The notes: generated by a model from the letters alone, not told the origin. 64,000 nucleotides of DNA from Bradyrhizobium nanningense (GCF_004114535.1 NZ_LBJC01000076.1:1-64000); one strand, 5' to 3'. Shown: positions 18,277 through 27,963, counted from the stretch's first letter. Numbers and translations: made by a program.

Positions 18277-18915
18277 ATGTCGGCATTAATGTCAACCACA
18301 ACCACAAGACCCAATCCTTCGTTCACGGTTGCAGCCGATCGGCTACGCGAGCTTGCTGCCTCGGTCGATCCCGGTCGTTTTGCTGCGCTTCTTGACCCGC
18401 TGCTTTCGCCCTCCACGTTGGCTCGGCTACAGCAGAGTGCCAGGCTGCAGCCAAGGCTCGCCGAACTGCTGCTGGGCAGCAAGGTGGGAGCTAGCTGCGC
18501 CGACTGGGACGAAGATGCTCTGTTCGGGCATGATCCGCGGCGGGCTGCGCTGGTCGCGGGCAGCATCTGGCATGCACGCTCCATCCTCAAGCTGGTTTCC
18601 AGGCACGATCTGCCCATATTGGTAGAGTTGATCGGTGCCGAAGCGCACGTTTTCGCTGTCCGGCATTTATCAAGTGCCGTCGCAACGATCCCGATCCTCG
18701 ATCCAGAGCAATTGTCGCGACAGATCGAACATGACGGGCATGCTTGTCTCGGCGCTTGGCTCGAACAGACTTCGCCCCTTGCTCGTATCCGCGTGCTTCT
18801 ACGCTTGCCCGTGGGGACGGCCGCCGAGAGTCCAACTGCTGAGCACCGTAGCGCAGCAGGCCCTCTGCTTTCCCTCGTCTTGGCTCATTTGCGTACAGAG
18901 GATGCCGGAGCATGA
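18277..18915 (+). CDS. nolU: Type III accessory protein NolU (SctK-like)
   Basis: A 212-aa soluble protein between rhcJ and nolV, the place of NolU in every rhizobial type III locus. SctK proteins sit on the cytosolic sorting platform under the inner ring. Leu/Arg-rich, no membrane helix. Its stop overlaps the start of the next gene by 4 bp. Confidence 0.8.
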   Translation: MSALMSTTTTRPNPSFTVAADRLRELAASVDPGRFAALLDPLLSPSTLARLQQSARLQPRLAELLLGSKVGASCADWDEDALFGHDPRRAALVAGSIWHARSILKLVSRHDLPILVELIGAEAHVFAVRHLSSAVATIPILDPEQLSRQIEHDGHACLGAWLEQTSPLARIRVLLRLPVGTAAESPTAEHRSAAGPLLSLVLAHLRTEDAGA

Positions 18916-19532
18916 CGGCCGATGCCCTAGGATCACCCGCGTCCCCGCAGATTCGGCCTCTTGGACCCCTGATAAAAGCTGCGCAGCTTGAGATCTGGCA
19001 CGAGGCCGTATGGGCGCGGGCCGCTGCCGAGCGGCATCTGCAGCGGGTGCGCGGGTGGGCACGCCAGGCTTATGAGCGGGAACGGGCGCGGGGCCGCGCC
19101 GAGGGTGCAAAGGCTGGCGCAGAGGAAATGGCTAGGCTTATTGCGCAGACGACTTGTGAACTGGCGCAGCGCAAGGCGGTTCTGGAGCGGGAATTGCCGC
19201 AAGTGGTCTTTGAGATCGTTCGCGATCTGCTTGGCGCGTTTGATCCGGGCGACATGCTGGTCCAATGCGTTCGTCACGCCATCGAGCAAAGATATAAGAA
19301 CACGGAGGTTTGCCTCCACGTATCCCCACTGAAAGCCGACCTGCTAGCCAGTGAGTTCAAGGACTATGACGGAACTGAGGGCCGTCCGACGGTCAGGATT
19401 GAGGCGGATCCGGCGCTAAGCACGGATCAATGTGTCTTGTGGAGCGAGTTTGGCAATGTCGATCTTGGACTTGCCGCGCAGCTACGCGCGCTGCGCCTCG
19501 GCTTTGGCTTGTCAGAGGAAGCTGAATCGTGA
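18912..19532 (+). CDS. nolV: ATPase stator NolV (RhcL, SctL)
   Basis: A 206-aa protein of the SctL/FliH family: a charged helical N-half (WARAAAERHLQRVRGWARQAYERERARGRAEGAKAGAEEMARLI) resembling a V/F-ATPase peripheral stalk, then the conserved C-terminal part. It binds and restrains the ATPase RhcN, which starts 4 bp inside its end. Confidence 0.9.
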   Translation: MTADALGSPASPQIRPLGPLIKAAQLEIWHEAVWARAAAERHLQRVRGWARQAYERERARGRAEGAKAGAEEMARLIAQTTCELAQRKAVLERELPQVVFEIVRDLLGAFDPGDMLVQCVRHAIEQRYKNTEVCLHVSPLKADLLASEFKDYDGTEGRPTVRIEADPALSTDQCVLWSEFGNVDLGLAAQLRALRLGFGLSEEAES

Positions 19533-20884
19533 CCGTGCAACGATCGACCCATCATGGCGCGGCCGCAGAAGGAACTGTAAAGGCCGCACTCTCGTCCTTG
19601 AGATCTTCCGCCAAGAACATCGATACACGCGCTGTCCGCGGCCGGATTACGCGGGCCGTGGGCACGCTGCTGCACGCCGTCTTGCCGGAGGCCCGGGTCG
19701 GGGAACTATGCTTGTTGCAGGATCCTCGCAGCGGATGGTCGCTCGAGGCCGAGGTGATCGGACTGTTGCCGGATGGGGTGTTACTCACGCCCATCGGGGA
19801 CATGGTGGGGCTGTCCAATCGCGCGGAGGTGGTGACGACTGGGCGAATGCAGGAAGTGGCTGTGGGCCCCGATTTGCTCGGCCGCGTCATCGACAGTTTT
19901 GGCCGACCGCTCGATGGCAAGGGTCCGATAAAAGTCGCCGAAGCCAGACCGCTGCGCGGCAGGGCGCCCAATCCGATGAAGCGGCGCGGGATTGAACAGC
20001 CGTTCCCGCTCGGCGTCCGTGTCCTGGATGGTCTTTTGACATGCGGCGAAGGTCAGCGGATCGGAATCTATGGTGATGCCGGTTGCGGCAAGTCGACGCT
20101 GATGTCGCAAATCGTAAGAGGCGCGGCGGCCGACGTCACTATCGTTGCGCTGATCGGCGAGCGCGGTCGAGAGGTGCGAGAATTCATTGAACGTCATCTT
20201 GCCGAAGCCCTTCACCGTTCCGTCGTTGTGGTGGAGACCTCCGACCGTTCGGCGATGGAGCGGGCCCAATGCGCCCACATGGCGACAGCACTGGCCGAAT
20301 ATTTTCGTGATCAGGGCCTTCGCGTCGTTCTGATGATGGATTCTCTGACCCGCTTTAGCCGCGCTATGCGTGAAATCGGCCTTGCCGCAGGAGAGCCGCC
20401 GACGCGGCGCGGATTTCCGCCATCCGTTTTTGCGCTGTTGCCGGGCTTGTTGGAGCGCGCCGGCATGGGCGAGCAAGGCTCCATTACGGCCTTCTATACC
20501 GTGCTTGTCGAAGGTGACGGCACGGGTGATCCAATAGCGGAAGAATCACGCGGCATCCTTGATGGCCACATCATTCTCTCCCGCGCGCTGGCCTCTCGGG
20601 AGCATTTTCCGGCTATTGATGTGCTGTCGAGCCGCAGCCGCGTCATGGATGCGATCGTGTCAATGCCGCATCGCAAGGCGGCATCCTTCTTCCGTGATCT
20701 GCTCTCACGCTACGCTGAGGCCGAGTTCTTGATCAAGGTTGGTGAATACAAGCAAGGCTCTGATCCGCTGACCGATCGGGCGATCGCCTCGATCGAGCAG
20801 CTGCGGGCCTTTCTGCGCCAGGGGCAGGGTGAGGCGTGCAGCTTTGAGGAGACGATCGCATGGATATCGCGTTTGACCGCCTAA
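19529..20884 (+). CDS. rhcN: Type III secretion ATPase RhcN (SctN)
   Basis: A 451-aa SctN/FliI ATPase. Walker A GDAGCGKST at 182-190, Walker B RVVLMMDS with Asp near 271, the family segment IGERGREVREF, and the P-type signature PPTRRGFPPSVFALLPGLLERAG. It releases effectors from chaperones and unfolds them for export. All catalytic motifs are intact. Confidence 0.95.
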   Translation: MTVQRSTHHGAAAEGTVKAALSSLRSSAKNIDTRAVRGRITRAVGTLLHAVLPEARVGELCLLQDPRSGWSLEAEVIGLLPDGVLLTPIGDMVGLSNRAEVVTTGRMQEVAVGPDLLGRVIDSFGRPLDGKGPIKVAEARPLRGRAPNPMKRRGIEQPFPLGVRVLDGLLTCGEGQRIGIYGDAGCGKSTLMSQIVRGAAADVTIVALIGERGREVREFIERHLAEALHRSVVVVETSDRSAMERAQCAHMATALAEYFRDQGLRVVLMMDSLTRFSRAMREIGLAAGEPPTRRGFPPSVFALLPGLLERAGMGEQGSITAFYTVLVEGDGTGDPIAEESRGILDGHIILSRALASREHFPAIDVLSSRSRVMDAIVSMPHRKAASFFRDLLSRYAEAEFLIKVGEYKQGSDPLTDRAIASIEQLRAFLRQGQGEACSFEETIAWISRLTA

Positions 20885-21396
20885 GTCCCGCTCACGCCTC
20901 AAAGCTGCGGCTCGTAAAGGACATGCGGGAGCGTAGCGCCGTTCGTGAATTGTCTGACATGGAAGCCAAGCGCCACCTCGCGACTCAAGCTGTTCAACAA
21001 GCTTGCGAGCACCTTGCACTTGCCGAAGAGCGCCGCGCAAGGGTCGAGGCGGAGCTCTATCGGGAGATGCTCGCAGCCGATGCGATACCTGTGTGCGAAC
21101 TGCAGCGGCGCTATCATCTCATCATCGGGCGACTCACAGACGAGATCACAGCGGCGCAGCGCGTTCTTGACGAGGCCCGTGCTGCTCAAGAGCAAGCTGA
21201 GGCTGCGGTTCTCGAGGCGAGGGCCGTTTGGACCAAGCGTTCAGCGGCGAGCCAGAAATGGCGTGAGATCGATCAGGACGTTCGGCGCATCACGAATACT
21301 CATTTCGAAGCCGCCACCGAAATCGAAGCCGATGATGAAGTCTTGCTCCGCTACCGGCGAGGCCCATCAGGGCAGACGGGAGGTGAGCCAGCATGA
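20860..21396 (+). CDS. Stalk protein, SctO type (y4yJ)
   Basis: A 178-aa, highly charged, coiled-coil protein (residues about 30-140) located between the ATPase and rhcQ, where SctO/FliJ central-stalk proteins are encoded. It starts 25 bp inside rhcN and overlaps rhcQ by 4 bp, so translation is coupled. Confidence 0.85.
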   Translation: MDIAFDRLSPAHASKLRLVKDMRERSAVRELSDMEAKRHLATQAVQQACEHLALAEERRARVEAELYREMLAADAIPVCELQRRYHLIIGRLTDEITAAQRVLDEARAAQEQAEAAVLEARAVWTKRSAASQKWREIDQDVRRITNTHFEAATEIEADDEVLLRYRRGPSGQTGGEPA

Positions 21397-22514
21397 TTGC
21401 AGATCCTCTCCCGCGCGAGCTAGGGGCCTGCGGCGCGGAAGCCACACCGGCATCATATCGGCCGGCTGAGCCCGCAGCCTTCATGCCGGCGCTGATCCTC
21501 TCGCACGCCGTAGCCTCGTGGCTTAACGAGATCGCAGCGTTGCGTGCGCCTGTGCAAGGCCTCCTCGGCAAGAAGCCACTCTCTGTGCGCGTGAGCCGAA
21601 CCGTCTGGCAGGCGGAGCCGGCTGCGGCGTCGATGCTTGACTGCGTCTTCGAAGTAGATGGTGAAACCTTGATCCTGTCCTTGCCAGGTAAGCTTGCGGA
21701 AGCGCTGGTTGGGACCGTGCAGGATGGGCTTACCTTGCCTTCTGAGCCGACGCGTTCGCTGGTCCTGGAACTTGCGCTTGAACCCTTGCTTGCCCCGCTG
21801 GAAAGAATGACGCAGCGGAATCTGCAGCTTGTCCGCACCGAGGAAGCGCGGAGTACGAGGCCCTATCTTGAACTTGACATCGCCTATGGTGAGCTCGCCA
21901 GCAAGGCTCGGCTGCTTCTATTCTCGCCACTCGACGGTCCCGTTCCGCCGGCTTTCACCGTCCTCGGCGGGCTGCTCGGCCGATTACCGCAACAGACGGC
22001 TAGGCTGCTTCCCGAGTTCCCGGTCATCGTTGCAGGCCATATCGGTTCGCTCCGCGTCGCGATCGGCGTTCTTCGCCAAGCAGAGCAAGGCGACGCGCTG
22101 CTCCCGGACGCAATTCCACTCGCGCGAGGCCAGATCATTCTCGCTGCAGACCGATTGTGGGCCCCTGCAGAGATCGGCGGCGCCAGGCTGGTGCTGCGAG
22201 GCCCATTCCGCTTGCGATCCCACCCCCTAAAAAGTGAAGATGTGATGCCCCAAAGCCAGTTGCAACAGCAGCCCCCGTCAGAGGCGGATATCGACAGCAT
22301 CGAGATCACACTCGTATTCGAATGTGGCCGCTGGCCGATGCCGTTGGGAACCTTGCGAACCATCAACGAGGGCCACGTGTTCGAACTTGGCCGGCCTCTT
22401 GACGGGCCGGTCGATATCGTTGCCAACGGCCAACGTATCGGCCGGGGTGACATCGTGCGGATCGGCGACGAGCTGGCCGTCAGGTTGCGCGGCAGGTTGG
22501 CGCTTAATGACTGA
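21393..22514 (+). CDS. rhcQ: C-ring protein RhcQ (SctQ)
   Basis: A 373-aa SctQ/FliN-family protein. The C-terminal SpoA domain (about 295-370) shows the usual ITLVFECGRWPMPLGTLRTINEGHVFELGRPLDGPVDIVANGQRIGRGDIVRIGDELAVRL. It forms the sorting-platform pods. Overlaps rhcR by 8 bp. Confidence 0.92.
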   Translation: MIADPLPRELGACGAEATPASYRPAEPAAFMPALILSHAVASWLNEIAALRAPVQGLLGKKPLSVRVSRTVWQAEPAAASMLDCVFEVDGETLILSLPGKLAEALVGTVQDGLTLPSEPTRSLVLELALEPLLAPLERMTQRNLQLVRTEEARSTRPYLELDIAYGELASKARLLLFSPLDGPVPPAFTVLGGLLGRLPQQTARLLPEFPVIVAGHIGSLRVAIGVLRQAEQGDALLPDAIPLARGQIILAADRLWAPAEIGGARLVLRGPFRLRSHPLKSEDVMPQSQLQQQPPSEADIDSIEITLVFECGRWPMPLGTLRTINEGHVFELGRPLDGPVDIVANGQRIGRGDIVRIGDELAVRLRGRLALND

Positions 22515-23172
22515 GATTCAACCCAGCATACTTGCGCTTCTTGCAATAACCGTCGGCCTTGGCCTCCTGGCCTTCGCTGTCGTCACAACTACCGCCTTTA
22601 TCAAGGTCTCGGTTGTTCTCTTCCTCGTGCGCAATGCGCTGGGGACCCAATCGATCCCGCCGAACATCGTCCTTTACGGAGCGGCTCTGATCCTGACCGT
22701 GTTCATTAGCGCTCCGGTCTTCGAGCAGACCTATAGCCGCCTTACCGATCCGCAACTTCGCTACCAGAGTTTCGATGACTGGGTGACGGCCGCCAAGGAG
22801 GGACAGGAGCCGCTGCGCGCTCATCTGAAGAAATTCACCAATGAAGAGCAGCGCCGCTTCTTCCTGTCGTCCACCGAACATGTCTGGTCGGAGGAGATGC
22901 GCGGCAGCGTAACGGCAGATGATTTCTCAATTCTCGTGCCGTCGTTTCTAATTTCCGAACTCAAGCGTGGGTTCGAAATCGGCTTTCTTCTCTATCTTCC
23001 CTTCATCACGATCGATCTGATTGTCACGACGATTTTGATGGCCATGGGTATGTCGATGGTATCCCCCACGGTGATATCTGTCCCCTTCAAGCTCTTTTTG
23101 TTCGTCACTATCGACGGCTGGTCACGTCTCATGCACGGGCTGGTACTAAGCTACACGACGCCAGGAGGTTGA
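22507..23172 (+). CDS. rhcR: Export gate protein RhcR (SctR)
   Basis: A 221-aa SctR/FliP protein starting at ATG 22507 (MTEIQPSILALLAITVGLG), with four membrane helices and family motifs FIKVSVVLFLVRNALGTQSIPPN and SFLISELKRGFEIGFLLYLPFITIDLIV..ILMAMGM. The longer frame upstream is only read-through of rhcQ sequence. Confidence 0.95.
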   Translation: MTEIQPSILALLAITVGLGLLAFAVVTTTAFIKVSVVLFLVRNALGTQSIPPNIVLYGAALILTVFISAPVFEQTYSRLTDPQLRYQSFDDWVTAAKEGQEPLRAHLKKFTNEEQRRFFLSSTEHVWSEEMRGSVTADDFSILVPSFLISELKRGFEIGFLLYLPFITIDLIVTTILMAMGMSMVSPTVISVPFKLFLFVTIDGWSRLMHGLVLSYTTPGG

Positions 23173-23174
23173 CC

Positions 23175-23450
23175 ATGAACGAAGCCAGCATTCTTACGCA
23201 CCTGGGTCAATCGCTCGTGCTCTTCATGATCTGGGTTCTGCCGCCGCTGCTTGCAGCTCTCATCTCCGGACTGATCATTGGCCTCATCCAGGCGGCAACT
23301 CAGCTCCAGGATCAAACCCTGCCGCTGACAGTCAAGCTTCTGGTCGTCGTCGCCGTGCTCGCCGGGTTCTCTCCCGTACTCAGCGCTCCACTAATCGACC
23401 AGGCCGAGCACATCTTCAGCGAGTTTCCAGCACTCACCGCAAGATACTAG
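23175..23450 (+). CDS. rhcS: Export gate protein RhcS (SctS)
   Basis: A 91-aa two-helix SctS/FliQ protein. The ATG at 23175 has a strong AGGAGG 7 bases upstream; a TTG two codons earlier is unlikely. Conserved LPPLLAALISGLIIGLIQAATQLQDQTLP is present. Confidence 0.95.
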   Translation: MNEASILTHLGQSLVLFMIWVLPPLLAALISGLIIGLIQAATQLQDQTLPLTVKLLVVVAVLAGFSPVLSAPLIDQAEHIFSEFPALTARY

Positions 23451-23460
23451 CAGAGCTTGA

Positions 23461-24282
23461 ATGGCTGGCCTGTCACCCGCAGAGGCGCAAGCCCTCGTTC
23501 AGGGCACGATCGAATTCGTCGCCGCAACTGGGCTGAGTGCGGCCCGCGCCCTAGGCATCATGCTGGTGCTTCCCGTCTTCACCCGGCCGCGTATCAGCGG
23601 CCTCGTTCGGGGAAGCCTGACGATTGCGATCGGACTGCCGTGCCTCGCTCAGATCAAGCTCGGTCTGCAGGCTCTGGACCCGAACACGCGCCTGGTCAGC
23701 GTTACCATGCTTGGCCTGAAGGAGGTGTTCGTCGGTCTTATGCTCGGCATCCTGCTCAGTATCCCAATGTGGAGTATACAGGCAGTCGGCGACATCATCG
23801 ATACTCAACGAGGAATTTCAAGCCAAGTTGCGGGGGAGGATCCCGCGACGCACAGCCAAGCGTCCGGAACCGGGCTTTTTCTCGGTGTTACGGCCGTTAC
23901 GATCTTCGTTCTGGTCGGCGGGCTGCAGACCATGGTGAGCGGCCTTTATGGCAGCTACCTGGTGTGGCCTGTCTATCAGTTTCTGCCTACCGTGACAGCG
24001 CAAGGGGCAATGGAATGTCTGGGCCTTCTCGATCGTACCATGATGACAACTTTATTAGTCGCCGGGCCGGTGCTGGGCCTGCTGCTGCTGGTTGATATCG
24101 CGGTCATGATGCTCGGCCGTTTTGCATCTCAGCTCAAGATGAACGATCTCTCCCCGATGATCAAGAATGTTGCGTTCGGGGTCATCATGGTCAGCTACAC
24201 CGTCTATCTGCTTGAATACACCGGAGCCGAAATCCTGACCTCGAACAACATGCTAGAGTATCTGAAGAAGCTGTTGAGATGA
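23461..24282 (+). CDS. rhcT: Export gate protein RhcT (SctT)
   Basis: A 273-aa SctT/FliR protein with about six membrane helices and motifs GIMLVLPVFTRPRISGLVRG and MGAVGDIIDTQRG-like QAVGDIIDTQRGISSQ. Overlaps rhcU by 4 bp. Confidence 0.95.
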   Translation: MAGLSPAEAQALVQGTIEFVAATGLSAARALGIMLVLPVFTRPRISGLVRGSLTIAIGLPCLAQIKLGLQALDPNTRLVSVTMLGLKEVFVGLMLGILLSIPMWSIQAVGDIIDTQRGISSQVAGEDPATHSQASGTGLFLGVTAVTIFVLVGGLQTMVSGLYGSYLVWPVYQFLPTVTAQGAMECLGLLDRTMMTTLLVAGPVLGLLLLVDIAVMMLGRFASQLKMNDLSPMIKNVAFGVIMVSYTVYLLEYTGAEILTSNNMLEYLKKLLR

Positions 24283-25316
24283 GCTCTACGAGTGAGGAGA
24301 AAAAACTTCCTCCGACGCCCAAGAAGCTGCGCGATGCACGCAAGAAGGGGCAGAGCGCGCGCAGCTCGGATCTGGTGAGCGGCGTCAGCGCTAGTGCCGG
24401 TTTCGGCTGCCTGTGGTGGCGAGCGGGTGCGATCGAGGACAAGTGGCAGGAGACGGTCCGGCTCGTCGATAAACTGCAGGAGCAGCCGTTCACAAGCGCG
24501 GTGCCACAAGCGCTCAGCGGCTTGCTAGAACTTTCGATTGCCACTGTCGCTCCGTTGCTCGCCGCAGCCGTGACAGCAGCTCTTCTGGCCAATGTCCTGG
24601 CTAATGGCGGCTTTATGTTCGCTTCGGAGCCGCTCAAGCCGAAGCTCGAGAAACTGGATCCAATCAAAGGCTTGAAACGCATCGCCTCGAAACGTTCGGC
24701 CATCGAGCTCGGCAAGACCGTGGCTAAGGTGGTGGTGCTTGGTGCGACCTTCTTTCTCACCGTGATCGCGAGCTGGAAAGCGCTGGTGTACCTGCCAGTC
24801 TGCGGCATGGGCTGTTTTGGCTTCGTCTTCACCGAGGTTAAGCTACTGATAGGGATTGCCGCTGGAGCTTTTCTGGTCGGCGGATTGGCTGACCTTCTAA
24901 TCCAGCGCTGGTTGTTCATGCAGGACATGCGCATGACGGAAACGGAGGCCAAGCGGGAGAACAAGGAACAGCAAGGCAACCCGCAGGTGAAGCGTGAGCA
25001 CCGGCGTCTGCGGCAAGAGTCGGCCAACGAGGCTCCGATCGGCATCAGTCGGGCCACGTTGATATTGCGGGGATCGACAACGTTGATTGGGCTGCGCTAT
25101 GTCCGCGGCGAGACCGGCGTGCCGGTCTTGGTATGCCGTGGCGAAGGCGAAGCTGCTTCGCAGCTGCTTGTTGAGGCGCGCGCGCTGCGCCTCAACATTG
25201 TGGATGACGATGTCCTCGCGCGTCAGCTGCTCGGCAAAGCAAGGCTCGGCAACCCGGTTCCCTCGCAATATTTCGAGTCGGTCGCAAAAGCACTCTATGC
25301 TGCGGGGCTAGTCTAG
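24279..25316 (+). CDS. rhcU: Export switch protein RhcU (SctU) lacking the NPTH site
   Basis: A 345-aa SctU/FlhB protein: N-terminal KKLPPTPKKLRDARKKGQSARSSDL, four membrane helices (to about 215), linker VKREHRRLRQESANEAP, and the cytoplasmic domain. In the family this domain cleaves itself between Asn and Pro of an NPTH motif. Here the equivalent place (around residue 260-270) reads RATLILRGSTTLIGLRYVRG: one residue shorter and without Asn-Pro. The rest of the domain (GVPVLVCRGEGEAA, VDDDVLARQLL, VPSQYFESVAKALYAAGL) is intact. Substrate switching may therefore be altered, or this is a damaged allele or a sequencing error with several compensating indels. Confidence 0.9.
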   Translation: MSSTSEEKKLPPTPKKLRDARKKGQSARSSDLVSGVSASAGFGCLWWRAGAIEDKWQETVRLVDKLQEQPFTSAVPQALSGLLELSIATVAPLLAAAVTAALLANVLANGGFMFASEPLKPKLEKLDPIKGLKRIASKRSAIELGKTVAKVVVLGATFFLTVIASWKALVYLPVCGMGCFGFVFTEVKLLIGIAAGAFLVGGLADLLIQRWLFMQDMRMTETEAKRENKEQQGNPQVKREHRRLRQESANEAPIGISRATLILRGSTTLIGLRYVRGETGVPVLVCRGEGEAASQLLVEARALRLNIVDDDVLARQLLGKARLGNPVPSQYFESVAKALYAAGLV

Positions 25317-26171
25317 GTCATTCTGTCCTGACGCTGCGATCTGCAGCCTGGCGCTCGATGGACGCGCGGATGTTCCGCGAGGCGACGATGCGCTAGCCCG
25401 AAAGCCTCTGGGCCGCGGCCTCGCTGACCGGATTACCGGATCAGCGGTGGCGACAAGCGCAACAACTTGTTCGCCCATTTCGAGAACTTCAACGCCTACA
25501 CCCCGCCGGCAGTTAGCTCGTCCTATCGAGGCATGGATTTCGCATTCGGTCGGCAAGAACCTCTGGATGATCCCTATAGCGGTGCCGCGGCGGTTAAGTG
25601 CCTGGCGGTCGCCTGGTTGCGAGCCGCCGAGATGGTTCTAATGGATCATGTACGCAGCCGGCGTATCTGCTTCCGGCCGTCGAGGGCATCCACTGCGATT
25701 CAAAGTCGCTTTCAGGTGGCCCGTCCAGGAGCGCTCGTTGGCTCACAGGGCAGGGCCGTCAACAGGCCGAGCAGGCTGCCAGTGAAGCCTTCGAAGCAGG
25801 GTGGAAGCGATGGCCCGTTCCAGCGGCTTGGAGACCTCGTAGACAATTATTGAATGTTGATTGCTGCTCCATGTACGTGCGCTCACGGACTTTGTCTCCG
25901 CCATCCATCTACGCGCAGCCGCCACCATCCTCCATCCGATCGCCCCAGCTCTCAGCCTCTGGGCGGGTGCCGATGAGCATAGCGACAGCACACGGACGCG
26001 AGCTTTACAGCCTGGGCTCTCGCCGTATCGCGTTCACTCCCTCCTTTGCTGGCACGTTACCAAATGAGGTAGGTATCGCGTGTTGGCAATTGTGGTACCT
26101 TGTAGGGGATGATCGAAATGAGCCGCGAACAACTTAGTACGTTATAAGCCCTTCAAGCCAGGAGATCTCAA
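25317..26171. other. Gene-poor stretch after rhcU
   Basis: Short frames on both strands without recognisable families. The segment 25400-25860 has the look of decayed coding sequence, but I cannot name it. Confidence 0.35.
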
Positions 26172-26573
26172 ATGGCACCGAATGCAAGCGAAGACGAGAA
26201 ACGCGAGCGGCGGCCACATGTCGGGCACGACCCGGCTTTGGTATCTGGCGCTTCCGCCGATGGCGCTGGAAAATCTACGACAGCTGCATCGCCGATTCCA
26301 TTTACGTTTCGGGAATGGCAGAGCTCGATCGAAGCGACAAGCAACCTGTTCGCTACGGCCCTGAAGGACGGACTAGGTTTGACTGCTTCCATTGTGCATG
26401 ACCAGGCCACCTTTCTGAAGAATATTGCGGACTCCAAAACTTCCTCGGAGCTGTTGAGGTGTCACCTGGATTTCCTGGAGAAATTCTGGTCGAGGTCGTT
26501 CAGCGCCGGCTCGAAAATATTGGATCATCTCAAGCCACAGCCACCACCTGCGGGAAGGCAGGCGATTCACTGA
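26172..26573 (+). CDS. Phasin-like protein
   Basis: A 133-aa protein; residues 45-120 (FREWQSSIEATSNLFATALKDGLGLTASIVHDQATFLKNIADSKTSSELLRCHLDFLEKFWSRSFSAGSKILDHL) match the phasin pattern of amphipathic helices seen in polyhydroxyalkanoate granule-coat proteins. The first 40 residues are polar and disordered. It stands alone, with AGGAG near the start and a strong terminator 120 bp downstream. A granule role in bacteroids is plausible; a secreted role cannot be excluded. Confidence 0.6.
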   Translation: MAPNASEDEKRERRPHVGHDPALVSGASADGAGKSTTAASPIPFTFREWQSSIEATSNLFATALKDGLGLTASIVHDQATFLKNIADSKTSSELLRCHLDFLEKFWSRSFSAGSKILDHLKPQPPPAGRQAIH

Positions 26574-26693
26574 GCTTGCAATAAGAGCCCGATCGCAGCT
26601 ACTTCCTCCAGAGCCGAGAGCATATGTCGCCCACGGGTGGGTTCAGCTGACCCGCCAAGTACTCCTACGATTGCTCTGAACTCAAGATGCCGC

Positions 26694-26735
26694 GAGGTAT
26701 CTACGATTCGTATTGCCGTAGATACCTCTCTTTTT
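26694..26735 (+). terminator. Strong terminator after the phasin-like gene
   Basis: A perfect 12-bp stem (GAGGTATCTACG and its complement) with an 11-base loop, followed by TCTTTTT. Confidence 0.85.
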
Positions 26736-26877
26736 GTCGGCTAGAGCTTTTGTTGGGCGGAGGCAGGCAGCCGCTGCGCGCTCAAGGGGGCGCAGATCGG
26801 GTTGGGCGGCGGATGCCGGGACGAGTGATGACATGATCGCCACAAGCCGGGGCGTCGGCCACTTGGCGGTCTGCCAC

Positions 26878-26899
26878 CCTTCGACGTTTTTGTCGAAGG
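26878..26899. repeat. Short perfect inverted repeat
   Basis: CCTTCGAC and GTCGAAGG separated by GTTTTT. No T-run on either side; function unclear. Confidence 0.3.
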
Positions 26900-27155
26900 C
26901 AACCTGGCGGAGAACCAAAGCGAAGAGCCGCCTACCGGAAGAGCGCGAGCTCGCGAGCTAACGACAAGGAAGAGGCCCTTCTGGTGGCCGCGGCCTGCAG
27001 TCCTCCGACAGGCCGGGTGCCGGACACCGGAGCTGCTGGCTGGCGAGATGCTCCGGCTGACGTGGTGCCAGAGCCTGTCGCCGGAATGTCGTTCTCACTC
27101 TCGACCGCAACTGGCCCCACACGGGCCGCTTTCGTTTTGGGAATTGCCGGGTCTC

Positions 27156-27182
27156 GTCAGCTTTCAGTAAGCCAGCCCGGAT
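27156..27182 (+). promoter_or_regulatory. tts box candidate upstream of the 88-aa ORF
   Basis: GTCAGCTTTCAGTAAGCCAG matches the tts box in both half sites and resembles the box at 59296. It lies 226 bp before the ORF at 27409 and 873 bp before the GH12 gene. Confidence 0.55.
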
Positions 27183-27408
27183 ACAGAGCCGTTGTGGTTA
27201 ACGGGACGTGGCAGGGACAGCGCTATCTATCCAGAACGGTCAGCGCCGAGTCACGCTTTCCGCTAAACTCAACGGCAGCGCGGGGCGGCAGGGATCGTGC
27301 CTTTTTCCAGCCCCCCAGGTCGGTAGGCGCCAGGCCGCGCCCGCGCTGCTACCTGTCGCTGACCTTCTGTGGTCAGCTTTAGTGGTTTTAAGCGTTCAGG
27401 GGGTGGAC

Positions 27409-27675
27409 ATGGACGGCTTCAACTCAACATCTTCGCCTTATGCGCCGCAAGTGCGGCGCAACCAGCCGTTGCCAAGTTTGTCTCTTTGTGTGCCCCCGGG
27501 CTGGCAGCACGGAGATCAGTGGGCGCCGGAAGAACTCAAGTTGCGAATGGATTTGCACAAGCTTCTGCCATCCGTGTCTGAGCCAAAGAAAAGTCTCACT
27601 CTCGGGGACGTGAACTACACAGCCAGTATTGGGCCGCCAGGCTCGGAACACGAGATTTTTCTCCGCAGAAACTGA
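27409..27675 (+). CDS. Small ORF carrying the shared effector module
   Basis: An 88-aa reading frame with AGGGGG six bases before the ATG. The second half (LKLRMDLHKLLPSVSEPKKSLTLGDVNYTASIGPPGSEHEIFLRRN) aligns with the module found in the effector candidates at 32852, 59446 and 14846: a short helix, LLP, a strand, G..Y.A..GP.G and a final strand. The N-terminal half is polar and Ser/Pro-rich like a secretion signal. It is either a minimal effector or what is left of a larger one cut by the IS3 fragment directly downstream. Confidence 0.5.
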   Translation: MDGFNSTSSPYAPQVRRNQPLPSLSLCVPPGWQHGDQWAPEELKLRMDLHKLLPSVSEPKKSLTLGDVNYTASIGPPGSEHEIFLRRN

Positions 27676-27689
27676 ACTGGCTTCCGATT

Positions 27690-27963
27690 GAAGTCAGCCA
27701 AGGCGGCGAGTCGCGCCCGCGCTGCCTGCGATCCGAAGCTGATCGCCGAGCCACGAGAGGCGACTACCAGTCCTGGGCGAGAGCTTCGTCGCCCTGGCCG
27801 AGGGTCTGCAGAACGCGCCGTGGTCGCTCGGCGGGCCAGCGCGTGAGCATCGCACCGGGCCAAGGCTGCTCAGTGACAATGGTTCGAGTTACGTGCCGGA
27901 CGATCTGGCCGAGTGACTCGACCAGAAGGGCATGCAGCACGTGCGCGGCGCTCCGTACGACAT
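27690..27963 (+). pseudogene. IS3-family transposase remnant
   Basis: A frame near 27863-27960 reads RLLSDNGSSYVPDDLAE then a stop then LDQKGMQHVRGAPY, the integrase core (second Asp region) of IS3-type OrfB. Upstream sequence to about 27690 is probably part of the same decayed copy. No complete ends seen. Confidence 0.6.

Noticed and set aside
27372..27398. Second GTCAGCTTT-like sequence near the 88-aa ORF
   Set aside because: The second half site is absent and it lies only 11 bp before the ATG.
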